Below are positions 33,801 through 42,474 of a DNA stretch of 64,000 nucleotides, piece by piece. Below the pieces are notes generated by a model that was not told the DNA's origin, ran no database searches, and worked only from the letters and a program-made list of their open reading frames with translations. Source of the stretch: an uncultured Blautia sp. (GTDB lineage Bacteria; Bacillota; Clostridia; Lachnospirales; Lachnospiraceae); the NCBI GenBank assembly GCA_900547685.1, contig URHS01000002.1, positions 1-64,000 of the forward strand. The letters are read 5' to 3'. A program made the position numbers and the translations under genes. Numbering within the stretch: position 1 is the stretch's first letter; every line of letters starts with the position of its first letter.

Positions 33801-34659
33801 GAATATGGACAAAGGTTTATATGATACAAAAGAAGTTCATATCTGTTCTCATAAAATTGCACAGCCGACTGTATTTATCCCTGTATTCCCGGGAACAAAC
33901 TGTGAATATGACAGTACAAAGGCATTTGAACGTGCAGGTGCAAAAGTTATTACAAAAGTATTCAAAAATTTGGATGCGGCAGATATCCGTGATTCTGTAG
34001 AGGCTTTTGAAAAAGCAATTGATCAGTCCCAGATGATTATGTTCCCAGGCGGATTTTCTGCTGGTGACGAACCGGATGGTTCTGCAAAATTCTTTGCAAC
34101 TGCATTTAGAAATGAAAAAATGAAAGAAGCTGTTATGCGTCTGTTAAATGAAAGAGATGGTTTGGCTCTTGGTATCTGTAATGGTTTCCAGGCTCTTATT
34201 AAACTTGGTTTAGTGCCTTATGGAGAAATTGTAGGACAAACAGAAAATTCACCAACTCTTACCTTCAATACAATTGGACGTCATATTTCTAAGATTGTAT
34301 ATACAAAGGTTGTAACAAATAAATCTCCATGGCTGTTAAATGCAGAGCTGGGAAAGGTTTATGCAAATCCGGCATCTCATGGAGAAGGTCGTTTTGTGGC
34401 AAATGATGAATGGCTGCAGAAACTGTTTGCAAATGGTCAGGTAGCAACACAGTATTGTGATATCCACGGAAATGTTACTATGGATGAAGAATGGAATGTA
34501 AATGGTTCCTATTGTGCAATCGAAGGTATTACAAGTCCTGACGGACGTGTACTTGGTAAGATGGCACATTCTGAAAGACGTGGTGATGGTGTTGCCATGA
34601 ATATTTATGGTGAACAGGATATCAAGATTTTTGAATCCGGTGTGGAATATTTCAAATAA
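30892..34659 (+). CDS. purL: Phosphoribosylformylglycinamidine synthase, single-chain
   Basis: A 1255-residue FGAM synthase of the large single-chain type, which amidates FGAR with glutamine and ATP in purine synthesis. The N-terminal PurS-like region is followed by TYWSDHCRHTTF, the ATP-site FKNETHNHPTEIEPFGGA, GCGGATGSSKVHTEES, and a second AIR-synthase-like half (GGKDSMSG). The C-terminal glutaminase domain starts VFIPVFPGTNCEYD, with the nucleophile in LGICNGFQAL and the His-Glu region near its end. ATG 30892 is preferred because AAAGGAG precedes it directly, not an upstream in-frame ATG at 30865. A small hairpin (TGCCT/AGGCA) precedes the ribosome site. Other clostridia split this into purL/Q/S. 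Confidence 0.97.
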   Translation: MSSVKRVYVEKKQDFAVQAKELRSEIEGYLGIKDVTGVRVLIRYDVENISDEVFEKACTCVFSEPPVDDLFRETFEMAEGAKAFSVEYLPGQFDQRADSAVQCVQFLKEDENPIIRSATTYVIEGNISDEELEAIKNHCINPVDSREAEAAKPETLVTKFEEPEDVKIFDGFMEMEETALQELYNSLNLAMTFKDFLHIQNYYKNEEKRNPSMTEIRVLDTYWSDHCRHTTFSTELKNVTFGEGDYKEPIEKTYEKYLEDRQVLYKDRDDKFVCLMDLALMAMKKLKSEGKLQDQEESDEINACSIVVPVDVDGKEEEWLINFKNETHNHPTEIEPFGGAATCLGGAIRDPLSGRTYVYQAMRVTGAADPTVSVKETMKGKLPQKKLVRGAAHGYSSYGNQIGLATGYVKEIYHPDYVAKRMEIGAVLGAAPRRGVIRENSDPGDIIILLGGRTGRDGCGGATGSSKVHTEESIETCGAEVQKGNAPTERKIQRLFRREEVSKIIKKCNDFGAGGVSVAIGELAAGLKIDLDKVPKKYAGLDGTEIAISESQERMAVVIDPKDVDKFLGFAKEENLEAIAVATVTEEPRLVMNWRGKTIVDLSRAFLDTNGAHQETDVFVEIPSKEENALTKTKEVKDIKEAWLSTLSDLNTCSQKGLVEMFDGSIGAGSVFMPYGGKYQLTETQTMVAKVPVLNGKTETVTMMSYGFDPYVSSWSPYHGAVYAVTESVARIVAAGGDYSKIRFTFQEYFRRMTEDPHRWSQPFAALLGAYAAQLGFGLPSIGGKDSMSGSFNEIDVPPTLVSFAVDVAKQKDVITPELKSAGNKLVWLRAPRASYDLPDFEALKEQYDNLHEDIQAGRVVSAYALDRQGIAAAVSKMAFGNQMGVKLCDTVEEAAVFGAGFGDIICEVAHDKVNELKMNCVVIGEVTDKAAFEYKDMTITMAEALETWKAPLENVFKTRSGSETDDATKNMDKGLYDTKEVHICSHKIAQPTVFIPVFPGTNCEYDSTKAFERAGAKVITKVFKNLDAADIRDSVEAFEKAIDQSQMIMFPGGFSAGDEPDGSAKFFATAFRNEKMKEAVMRLLNERDGLALGICNGFQALIKLGLVPYGEIVGQTENSPTLTFNTIGRHISKIVYTKVVTNKSPWLLNAELGKVYANPASHGEGRFVANDEWLQKLFANGQVATQYCDIHGNVTMDEEWNVNGSYCAIEGITSPDGRVLGKMAHSERRGDGVAMNIYGEQDIKIFESGVEYFK

Positions 34660-34681
34660 ATGAAATAAGAAAATAATTTAG

Positions 34682-34736
34682 AAGAATACCTCTTCCCCAA
34701 AATGTAAAAATTTTCGGGCGGGGGTATTCTTTTTTT
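34682..34736 (+). terminator. Terminator after purL
   Basis: AGAATACC (34683-34690) pairs with GGTATTCT (34723-34730), with inner CCCC/GGGG pairing, followed by T7 to 34736. Confidence 0.88.
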
Positions 34737-34788
34737 CAAAATCTTAAGAAAAAAGTCAGAATTTCATAAAAAAAATATACGATTTAGC

Positions 34789-34797
34789 TGTTATAAT
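34789..34797 (+). promoter_or_regulatory. Extended -10 promoter for the two-component operon
   Basis: TGT then perfect TATAAT (34792-34797). No good -35 is found at the usual distance (A-rich), so this is an extended -10 promoter or one needing an activator, perhaps the response regulator itself. Confidence 0.6.
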
Positions 34798-34824
34798 AAA
34801 CCACATCAACAAGGAGGGGAAAAT

Positions 34825-35526
34825 ATGGGACAGTATAAGATTTTAGTAGTAGATGATGACAGAGAAATTGTAAAATCCTTGGGAAAGCTTTTAGAGCTGG
34901 AAGGTTATGATGTATATAAAGCTTATGATGGAGTGGAAGCATTAGACATTTTGCTTCGTGAGCAAATTCATTTAATTCTCATGGATGTAATGATGCCGAA
35001 GTTAAATGGATTGTCAGCGTTAATGAAAATCAGGGAGAAAAATAATATTCCCATTATTATGCTTTCTGCAAAAACCGAGGACAGCGATAAGGTTCTGGGA
35101 CTTTCTATGGGAGCAGATGATTATGTTACAAAGCCCTACAATACGGCAGAACTGATGGCAAGGATCAAATCTCAACTGAGAAGGTATTTTTCTCTTGGCT
35201 CAGCCACCAAAAATCAGGAGGACGTCATAGTCAACGGAGGGCTGGTGTTGAACAAACATACCAAGAGCCTTCAGGTAGACGGAGAAGATGTACATCTGAC
35301 AGCTACAGAATATAAGATTGTAGAACTGTTAATGAGCAATATGGGCTATGTGTTTTCCGCAGAGGAAATTTACGATAAAGTCTGGCAGGGGAGAGCTTAC
35401 GGAATAGAAAATACGGTAATGGTACATATTCGAAGAATTCGGGAAAAGATAGAAATTACACCGAAAAATCCAAAATATTTAAAGGTGGTGTGGGGTATTG
35501 GCTATAAAATTGAAAAAGTTCATTAA
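34825..35526 (+). CDS. OmpR/PhoB-family response regulator
   Basis: A 233-residue response regulator. The receiver domain (1-120) has VVDDD acidic pocket, the phosphorylated Asp in LILMDVMMP, the switch serine in MLSAK and the lysine in YVTKPY. The C-terminal winged-helix DNA-binding domain (about 130-230) ends with the transactivation loop and IENTVMVHIRRIREKIE, KVVWGIGYKIEK. A perfect AGGAGGGG lies upstream of ATG 34825. It is followed by the kinase gene with a 29-base overlap, so the two are the cognate pair, VanR/VanS-like in layout. Confidence 0.95.
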   Translation: MGQYKILVVDDDREIVKSLGKLLELEGYDVYKAYDGVEALDILLREQIHLILMDVMMPKLNGLSALMKIREKNNIPIIMLSAKTEDSDKVLGLSMGADDYVTKPYNTAELMARIKSQLRRYFSLGSATKNQEDVIVNGGLVLNKHTKSLQVDGEDVHLTATEYKIVELLMSNMGYVFSAEEIYDKVWQGRAYGIENTVMVHIRRIREKIEITPKNPKYLKVVWGIGYKIEKVH

Positions 35527-37120
35527 TGATAAAAATAGAGGAAAGTTTTTATTTGCAGCATGGATGTTCCTGCCGGTTATTCTGGCTGTTTCTTTATTTT
35601 TTAGAAGTTATTCCTCCGTAGAATATTATGGAGATTTGTCTTTTGAGCTGGTGCGTGTATATGAAAGTATATCTATATTTCTTCTTTGGATTGGTGGATT
35701 TTTGGGTATCATGCTTCTTTTTGCTACCAATGTTTACCGAAAAAAGTATTTAAAACCGGAGCAATTTGAGCTTTCTAAATTGGATAAAATCCCAAGTGAG
35801 ATTTTTATGCTTTTGCTTTTGGGAAGCGGAGCATTTATTTTTTCTACTGTGGCAGATTGTGCAGGCAGAGATATTTATGTGATGGGGCACGTGCTGGAAG
35901 ACGGAGGAGATATTTTTCGTTTTGCAGTAATTTTTGAAGCTCAGCTTCTTGTTTTTTATGCAGCAATTTTTATATTGTATCTTCGTTATGTGCAAAAAAC
36001 ATTTTTCAAAACTTGCTGGTGTGTGCAGGCAGTTGAAAATTATAAGAACAGGACAGTATTAGAAAAGCAAATTCAAGATAAGCAGAAGGTGGTTTTTACA
36101 CGAATACTTCTTTTATTTCTGATTTTAGACGGAGCTTTTTTATTTGAGGCATTTTATGAGGAAAAAGTGTGGCTTTTGGCAGCTTTTGCTGTTGCTCTCT
36201 GTTTGGAAATTTTGGCTTTGAAAAACATACTTCTGAACAAAACTTATCAGGAGATGGGGAAACTGGTGAGTCATATTGAAGCATTGGCAAAGGGAGAAGA
36301 AGTACCGGAGGAATGTCGATTGACTTCGGAAAACTTGCTTTATGAAGCAGATTTCAATCTGGCAAACATAGAAACTGCAATGGAAAAGAGTATACAGGAA
36401 CAGTTAAAAGCAGAACGTTTGAAGGTAGACTTGATTACGAATATGTCTCATGATTTAAAAACACCGCTTACATCTATGATAGGGTATATTGATTTATTGA
36501 AAAAAGAAGAACTCACACCTGCAGCACAGGATTACATAGAAGTTCTGGGTATGAAACAGGAACAGTTAAAGGATATGATACAAGATTTATTTGAACTTTC
36601 CAAAGCAACCAGCAATGTGGAACAGCTTCAAATGGAAAGATTGGATATGAGTAAGCTGTTGGTACAGGTTTTGGGAGATTTAGAGGAAAATCCTGATGAG
36701 AAGGACAGTATGGTTCGATTGAAGCTTCCGGAAGAACCCTTATATTTTACAGCAGACAGCAGAAAGATGTACAGGGTAGTGCAAAATCTTTTAGAAAATG
36801 CGAAAAAATATGCATTGGCAGGAACAAGAATTTATGTCACTGCTGAAAAAAATGGGAATAAGGTTCTTGCAGAAATTAAAAACACAGCTTCTTATGAGAT
36901 GGATTTTTCATCGGATGAAATTACAGAGCGTTTTGTAAGAGGGGATAAGGCGCGGACAACGAAAGGTCATGGTTTGGGACTGGCAATCGTATCCAGTTTT
37001 GTAAAAAACATGGCAGGCAACATGAAAATTGAGATTGACGGAGATTTATTCAAAGTGAGAATAGAGTTTCCTTATACAGAAGAGAATGAGGTGCAAGAAT
37101 GGACAAAATATCAATCGTAA
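35498..37120 (+). CDS. Membrane sensor histidine kinase
   Basis: A 540-residue kinase. About six membrane segments occupy residues 15-250 (for example around FLFAAWMFLPVILAVSLFF and ISIFLLWIGGFLGIMLLF) with only short external loops, so it likely senses the membrane or an intramembrane partner. The HisKA box is NMSHDLKTPLTSMIGYIDLL; the ATPase domain has VQNLLENAKKYA (N box) and TTKGHGLGLAIV (G2). A classical DxG G1 box is not obvious. The start is TTG 35498, overlapping the response regulator, with GGTGG 8 bases upstream; TTG 35510 is an alternative. It overlaps the glycosyltransferase gene by 22 bases. Confidence 0.92.
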   Translation: MAIKLKKFINDKNRGKFLFAAWMFLPVILAVSLFFRSYSSVEYYGDLSFELVRVYESISIFLLWIGGFLGIMLLFATNVYRKKYLKPEQFELSKLDKIPSEIFMLLLLGSGAFIFSTVADCAGRDIYVMGHVLEDGGDIFRFAVIFEAQLLVFYAAIFILYLRYVQKTFFKTCWCVQAVENYKNRTVLEKQIQDKQKVVFTRILLLFLILDGAFLFEAFYEEKVWLLAAFAVALCLEILALKNILLNKTYQEMGKLVSHIEALAKGEEVPEECRLTSENLLYEADFNLANIETAMEKSIQEQLKAERLKVDLITNMSHDLKTPLTSMIGYIDLLKKEELTPAAQDYIEVLGMKQEQLKDMIQDLFELSKATSNVEQLQMERLDMSKLLVQVLGDLEENPDEKDSMVRLKLPEEPLYFTADSRKMYRVVQNLLENAKKYALAGTRIYVTAEKNGNKVLAEIKNTASYEMDFSSDEITERFVRGDKARTTKGHGLGLAIVSSFVKNMAGNMKIEIDGDLFKVRIEFPYTEENEVQEWTKYQS

Positions 37121-38064
37121 TCCCCTGTTTTAATGAGGAAGAAGCAATTCCTGTATATTATGAAGAAATGAAAAAAATAATGAGAGAGATGTCTTATGTA
37201 GATTTTGAGCTGTTTTTTGTGGATGACGGTTCTTCCGACAAGACATTACAGGAATTAAGAACTTTATCGGATAAAGATGAAAGATGTAATTATCTGTCTT
37301 TTTCCAGAAACTTTGGAAAAGAGGCTGCGATTTATGCAGGGCTTTCCCATATTACAGGAAATTATGGAGTTGTTATGGATGTAGATTTGCAGGATCCACC
37401 TGCATTGCTGGCAAAGATGTATAAGCTTTTGCAGAGCGAGGACTGGGATTGTGTTGCCACCAAAAGAGGTGACAGGAAGGGAGAACCGAAAATCCGTTCT
37501 TTCTTATCTGACAGTTTTTATAAAGTCATTAATAAAATGTCAAAGACGGAGATTGTCAATGGAGCAAGGGATTTCCGAATGATGAAAAGAACTATGGTGG
37601 ATGCAGTGCTTTCCATGAGTGAATATAATCGTTTTTCAAAAGGGATTTTTCAATGGGTGGGATTTCGTACCACGTGGTTGGAATTTCCAAATACCAGTCG
37701 TTGTGCAGGAACAACAAAGTGGTCCTTACGGAAGTTGATGTCCTATTCTTTGGAAGGAATTACAGGATTTTCTGTAGCGCCTCTGTCATTGGCGTCTGTG
37801 GCGGGGATTACTTTTTGCGGAATTTCCTTTCTGTTGATTATTTTTATCATTATTCGTACATTGGCATTTGGAGATCCTGTTCCGGGATGGCCCTCTTTAG
37901 TCTGTATCCTGTTTTTTGTAAGTGGAATTCAGCTATTTTGTACAGGAATTGTAGGACAATATTTGTCAAAGACTTATTTGGAAACAAAACACAGACCTCT
38001 TTATATTTTAAAAGAGTCCCATGAGCAGAAGGAAGATACAGATGAAGAAAATAGAAAAAATTAA
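37099..38064 (+). CDS. Family 2 glycosyltransferase (GtrB/DPM1-like), membrane anchored
   Basis: A 321-residue GT2 enzyme. ISIVIPCFNEEEAIPVYYEE is the nucleotide-sugar binding N-terminus, FVDDGSSDKT and MDVDLQDPP provide the acidic metal-binding motifs, and two membrane segments follow at about residues 230-255 and 265-290. Such enzymes transfer a sugar from NDP-sugar to polyprenyl phosphate, giving the donor for surface glycosylation. The gene starts inside the kinase gene (22-base overlap) and its own end overlaps the YfhO gene, which indicates tight co-translation of a sensor pair with glycosylation enzymes. Confidence 0.92.
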   Translation: MDKISIVIPCFNEEEAIPVYYEEMKKIMREMSYVDFELFFVDDGSSDKTLQELRTLSDKDERCNYLSFSRNFGKEAAIYAGLSHITGNYGVVMDVDLQDPPALLAKMYKLLQSEDWDCVATKRGDRKGEPKIRSFLSDSFYKVINKMSKTEIVNGARDFRMMKRTMVDAVLSMSEYNRFSKGIFQWVGFRTTWLEFPNTSRCAGTTKWSLRKLMSYSLEGITGFSVAPLSLASVAGITFCGISFLLIIFIIIRTLAFGDPVPGWPSLVCILFFVSGIQLFCTGIVGQYLSKTYLETKHRPLYILKESHEQKEDTDEENRKN

Positions 38065-40555
38065 AATACCTTTGCTGCTGTTTTGTATGTGTCTGGCAGT
38101 ATGCTGGATTTTTGTATTGCAGTATGGAATTTTCGGCTCAGATTTAGACTGGGTAAATCAACACAGTGTACTGCCGGACTATTTCAGAGAGAGATTTTAC
38201 GATACAGGGCAGCTTTTTCCTGATATCGCATGGAATTTAGGTGCAGGACAGAATATCTATAATTTTTCTTATTATGGTCTGTTTAATCCCATTATTTGGA
38301 TTTCTTATCTCCTTCCCTTTGTTCCCATGAATATATACATTCAGATTACCTCAATTTTATCTTATGGTGTATCTGTGGTGATTTTTTACTGCTGGTTAAA
38401 GAAAAAATGGGATAATAGAATTACTCTGGCATGTACGTTTCTGTTTATGCTGGCAGCGCCTTTGGTGTACCATTCCTATAATCAGCTGATGTTTGTGAAT
38501 TATATGCCTTTTCTATGTGCTGCTTTTCTGGGAGTGGATAAATATGTAGAAGAAAAAAAGAAAGCATTGCTGTTATGTGGTGTGTGCGGAATGATACTCA
38601 CCAGCTTTTTCTTTAGCATAGGTGGACTTCTGGCATTGGGAATTTATGGAGTTTCAAAGTTTACAGAAAAAGAAATAAAAGAATTTTTAAAAAGCAGTGT
38701 TTCATTAGCAGGTGCGTTGCTTCATGGCGTGCTTTTATGTGGGATTTTGCTTATTCCTACGGCATTTGTACTTTTGGGACGGGGTGGAAGCAGTTCACAA
38801 GCAGAAGCAGTTGTATCTCTTTTTACTGTTCAGCCTATGCGTTTTCTGTATACGCCTCATGGTGCCGGTTTATCTGCATTGGGATTGATTGCTTTATTTG
38901 ATGGGATTGTATGCATGAGAAAATGGCAGGAAAAACTGCTTCCTGTCAGCCTTTTTTTAATTTTTACCATTCCTCTTGCAGGATATGTATTAAATGGAGG
39001 ACTTTATGACAAAGGAAAGGTTTTTATTCCGTTCCTTCCTCTTTTATGCATGGAAACTGCCAGGTACATAGATAGCATACAAGAGAGAAAAAGTGATTTT
39101 CAGTCCTTTCTTCCATATCTTATAACAGCAGTTTTTCTTTTTGTAGGAAGAAAAGAAAAAGGATTTGAACCTTATATATTTTGGGCATTTTTAGATTGTG
39201 GATTGATGTTGCTTTTCTTCCTTTTAAGAAAGAAATTTTCTGGTTATCCTTTGGCGGTATGGGCTTCCTGTATAATTTTATTTTGCTCCGGCTGGGCAAT
39301 TAACAAAGGAAGTAATCATATTATTGACAAAGGAGATCATGAAAAAATTTTAGACAAAGATACCGAGGCAGAAATAGAGGAAGTTTTAGAAAAAGATACC
39401 GGTTGGTATCGTATGGAGGAGCAACAGGGAGGAAAAAAAGAATTACAGGATATAAACCGAATAGCAGATAGCAGACAATTGATTACTTCTATGTATTCCT
39501 CTGCTTATAACGAGGAATATTATAAATTTCGCAAGGAAACCTATGATATAAATGAGCATTTCCGGAATAATATGATGCAGGCTGTATCAGACAATCCATT
39601 GTTTTTAAAACTTATGGGTGTGAAATATGTGATTGGAAATCACCCTTTGGCAGGGTATGAGATTTTAAAAGAAGGGGAAAACGGAAATCTCTATGTGAAT
39701 TATCAGGCAGCACCTATAGGGTATGTGACGAATGCAGTGGTGTCAGAAAAGAATTATCAGGCATTGGATTTTCCTGCAAACCAGACATCATTGTTGTGGA
39801 AAGCTGTGGCAGAGAGTGCAGAAGGTGATGCGGATTTTCCTGTTATGAATGCATATCCTTTGGAAATACCGGAAATCAACGAAGAAGAAAATCAGATTAG
39901 AAAGATTTCGTCCGGCTGGAGTTTTTCTCTTTCAAAAGAGGAAAAAGTCAGTATACCGATAAAAGATGTACCGATGACAGAAGATTTGTTGTCTGTGAAA
40001 TTTCAGGTGAAAAATAAAAAAGACAAGGATATGTATATACGACTTTGCGGGCAGACTAATCGTCTTACTGCAAAATCTCACGAATATGCTAATCACAACG
40101 AATCTTTTGCCTATACAGTTACTCTTAATCAGGAAAATCAGACAGCAGAATTTATTTTTGGACCTGGGGAATACGAAATTTCAAATTTAGAGGCATTTAC
40201 CGGAAATCTAAGGGAATTAACTAATGAAAAATTGTATGAAACGCCTTTAAAATTAGAAAAAATAGAAGGCGATACGTTGGTTTGTAATGTGGATAATAAA
40301 GAAGCGGGATATTTGATTACCAGTATTCCTTATGATGAAGGCTTTGAAATACGGTTAAATGGGGAAAAGAGTTCCTTGGAAAAAGTGAATACTGCATTTT
40401 TGGGTGCAAAAGTACCGGAAGGCAGATATACGATTGAGATTACTTATAAGGCTCCGGGAAAAACACTGGGGTTTGTTTGCACAGGTGTGGGAATATTGCT
40501 TCTTTTAGGAGGTAAAATTCGTTGTAATAAAAAGAGGAGAATGGTACAATATTAA
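38042..40555 (+). CDS. YfhO family multi-spanning membrane glycosyltransferase-like protein
   Basis: An 837-residue membrane protein with about a dozen hydrophobic segments in its first 430 residues, then a large extracytoplasmic part and a last membrane segment (TLGFVCTGVGILLLLGGKI). The C-terminal beta-rich section ending with YLITSIPYDEGFEIRLNG, followed by APVPEG-like turn KVPEGRYTIEITYKAPG, is typical of YfhO proteins, which are thought to be GT-C type transferases adding sugars to teichoic acid. ATG 38042 is chosen: AGAAGGAAG precedes it and the hydrophobic segment follows at once; ATG 38021 is also in frame. It likely uses the lipid-linked sugar made by the GT2 enzyme next door. Confidence 0.88.
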   Translation: MKKIEKIKIPLLLFCMCLAVCWIFVLQYGIFGSDLDWVNQHSVLPDYFRERFYDTGQLFPDIAWNLGAGQNIYNFSYYGLFNPIIWISYLLPFVPMNIYIQITSILSYGVSVVIFYCWLKKKWDNRITLACTFLFMLAAPLVYHSYNQLMFVNYMPFLCAAFLGVDKYVEEKKKALLLCGVCGMILTSFFFSIGGLLALGIYGVSKFTEKEIKEFLKSSVSLAGALLHGVLLCGILLIPTAFVLLGRGGSSSQAEAVVSLFTVQPMRFLYTPHGAGLSALGLIALFDGIVCMRKWQEKLLPVSLFLIFTIPLAGYVLNGGLYDKGKVFIPFLPLLCMETARYIDSIQERKSDFQSFLPYLITAVFLFVGRKEKGFEPYIFWAFLDCGLMLLFFLLRKKFSGYPLAVWASCIILFCSGWAINKGSNHIIDKGDHEKILDKDTEAEIEEVLEKDTGWYRMEEQQGGKKELQDINRIADSRQLITSMYSSAYNEEYYKFRKETYDINEHFRNNMMQAVSDNPLFLKLMGVKYVIGNHPLAGYEILKEGENGNLYVNYQAAPIGYVTNAVVSEKNYQALDFPANQTSLLWKAVAESAEGDADFPVMNAYPLEIPEINEEENQIRKISSGWSFSLSKEEKVSIPIKDVPMTEDLLSVKFQVKNKKDKDMYIRLCGQTNRLTAKSHEYANHNESFAYTVTLNQENQTAEFIFGPGEYEISNLEAFTGNLRELTNEKLYETPLKLEKIEGDTLVCNVDNKEAGYLITSIPYDEGFEIRLNGEKSSLEKVNTAFLGAKVPEGRYTIEITYKAPGKTLGFVCTGVGILLLLGGKIRCNKKRRMVQY

Positions 40556-40579
40556 AAAGTATAAATATAGGAGAAGTTT

Positions 40580-41539
40580 ATGCAGTACTATTTCGCCCCT
40601 ATGGAGGGAATTACAGGATATATTTACAGACAGGTGCACCATCAATTTTTTACGGGAATAGATAAATATTTTACCCCATTTTTAACACCGGGAAGTAAAA
40701 AACTGATGACACCGAAGGAATTGCGTGATATTTTGCCTGAAAATAATAAAGGATATAATCTTGTACCTCAGATTTTAACAAATCAGGCACAGGATTTTAT
40801 TCGGTTGGCAGAAGAATTAAGAGAGTATGGATATAAAGAAGTGAATCTGAATTTAGGCTGTCCTTCGGGAACTGTAACAGCAAAAAAGAAAGGCTCTGGA
40901 TTTTTAGAATTTCCCACACAGCTTCAGAAATTTTTGGACGAGATATTTGAAAATCTGGATATGAAGATTTCCATTAAAACAAGAATTGGAAAGGATGAAC
41001 CGGAGGAATTTACAGAATTGCTTCGGGTTTATAACCAATTTCCTTTAGAAGAGCTGATTGTGCATCCCAGAATTCAAAGCGACTATTACAAGAATGAGCC
41101 TAGAATGGAACAATTTCAAGAGGCGGTAAAATGTAGTCAAAATTCCTTATGTTATAACGGAGATTTGTTTACAGAGGAAAAATGTGAAAACTTCTTTAAA
41201 GAGTATCCCACCATAGATAAAGTGATGTTGGGGCGAGGACTTCTGGTAAATCCGGCATTGGCAGAACAGGTGCAGAATGGAAAAGTATTAGAAAAGACAA
41301 CGCTAAAAGCCTTTCATGACAAGCTGTGTGAGGAATACACAGAAATCATGTCGGGGGACAAAAATGCTTTATTTAAGATGAAAGAATTGTGGTTTTACAT
41401 GGGAAACCTGCTTGTAGATAATCAGAAATACTTGAAAAAAATAAAGAAATCCCAGCACTTAGATGAATATCAGGCAATAGTAGAAGAAATGTTTCAAGTA
41501 TGCCCGCTGGAAATAAAAGGAATGAGTCATGAACGATAA
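40580..41539 (+). CDS. tRNA-dihydrouridine synthase
   Basis: A 319-residue FMN enzyme that reduces uridines in tRNA to dihydrouridine. It starts YYFAPMEGIT (FMN-binding TIM-barrel strand), has VPQILTN, the catalytic cysteine in NLGCPSGTVTAKKKGSG, then SIKTRIG and VHPRIQSDYYK, and VMLGRGLLVNP near the end. The exact Dus class (A, B or C) cannot be fixed, although firmicute enzymes usually group with DusB. TATAGGAG precedes the ATG. The next gene begins inside its 3' end (11-base overlap). Confidence 0.93.
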   Translation: MQYYFAPMEGITGYIYRQVHHQFFTGIDKYFTPFLTPGSKKLMTPKELRDILPENNKGYNLVPQILTNQAQDFIRLAEELREYGYKEVNLNLGCPSGTVTAKKKGSGFLEFPTQLQKFLDEIFENLDMKISIKTRIGKDEPEEFTELLRVYNQFPLEELIVHPRIQSDYYKNEPRMEQFQEAVKCSQNSLCYNGDLFTEEKCENFFKEYPTIDKVMLGRGLLVNPALAEQVQNGKVLEKTTLKAFHDKLCEEYTEIMSGDKNALFKMKELWFYMGNLLVDNQKYLKKIKKSQHLDEYQAIVEEMFQVCPLEIKGMSHER

Positions 41540-42128
41540 ATTTTTAAATCAGATTACAGAGTTTATTTTTGTAGAAGACAAACCGAAAAAATCAGATATG
41601 ATTTTTATACCGGGAAGTGGATTCCCTCAGTTGGCAGAGGAAGCTGCAAACCTGTATCATCAGGGATTAGCACCTTATATTTTGCCGTCAGGAAGATATA
41701 GTGTTTTAAATGGAAGATTCGCAGGGGTACAGGAAAAGAAAGAGCTTTATGACGGAGAATATGAGACGGAATGGGAATTTTTAAAAGAAGCTTTAAAGAA
41801 AAATCAGGTTCCCGAAGAACATATTTTAAAAGAAGATCAAGCTACTTATACCTATGAAAATGCGATTTATTCCAGAAAAGTTACAGATAGTATGGGAATG
41901 GAAATAAAAAAAGCAATTTTATGCTGTAAACCTTATCATGCCAGAAGAAGTCTTCTATATTATCAGCTTTTATATCCGGATACAGAGTTTTATGTATGTC
42001 CCATACAGGACAGTGATGTAAAAAGAGAGAATTGGTATCTGACGGAAAAAGGAATTCGTTTGGTATTTGGGGAAGTGCAGAGGATAGGAGAGCAGTTTAT
42101 AGATATTACGAAGGAAATGGAGAAGTAG
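41529..42128 (+). CDS. YdcF family (DUF218) protein
   Basis: A 199-residue DUF218/YdcF-like protein. MIFIPGSGFPQLAEEAANLY is the opening strand-helix, PYILPSGRY the second strand, and the conserved YTYENAIYSRKV (matching the family's T.EN...) and KPYHARRSLLYYQLLYP follow. E. coli YdcF binds S-adenosylmethionine; a broad role is not known. It is cytosolic here (no membrane segment), overlaps the preceding dus gene by 11 bases and precedes the DUF2200 gene by a single base. Confidence 0.88.
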   Translation: MNDKFLNQITEFIFVEDKPKKSDMIFIPGSGFPQLAEEAANLYHQGLAPYILPSGRYSVLNGRFAGVQEKKELYDGEYETEWEFLKEALKKNQVPEEHILKEDQATYTYENAIYSRKVTDSMGMEIKKAILCCKPYHARRSLLYYQLLYPDTEFYVCPIQDSDVKRENWYLTEKGIRLVFGEVQRIGEQFIDITKEMEK

Positions 42129-42129
42129 C

Positions 42130-42465
42130 ATGGCAAGACAAAGTGTATTTGATATGAAATTTTCAAAAGTTTACCCATTGTTTGTTGCAAAAGCAGAGAA
42201 AAAAGGCAGAACAAAGGAAGAAGTAGATGAGATTATTACATGGTTAACCGGGTATTTGCCGGAACAGTGGGATAAGGAAAGCAGTTATCGCCAATTTTTT
42301 GAAGATGCCCCTTCGTTAAATCCAAATGCAGTGCTTATTACAGGAAAAGTTTGTGGTATTCAGGTGGAAGCAATCGAAGACCCTTTGATGCAAAAAATTC
42401 GTTGGTTGGATAAATTGATAGATGAATTGGCGAAAGGGAAAGCAATGGAGAAGATATTGAGATAA
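42130..42465 (+). CDS. DUF2200 domain protein
   Basis: A 111-residue protein of the DUF2200 family, opening MARQSVFDMKFSKVYPLFVAK; the YPLxVxKAExKGRTKEEVDxII and WLTGYxxxxL patterns cover nearly its whole length. Function unknown. It resembles small helical proteins of the YdhG/MazG-neighbour type only in size. It is placed 1 base after the YdcF gene in the dus operon. Confidence 0.85.
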   Translation: MARQSVFDMKFSKVYPLFVAKAEKKGRTKEEVDEIITWLTGYLPEQWDKESSYRQFFEDAPSLNPNAVLITGKVCGIQVEAIEDPLMQKIRWLDKLIDELAKGKAMEKILR

Positions 42466-42474
42466 AATATGCTG

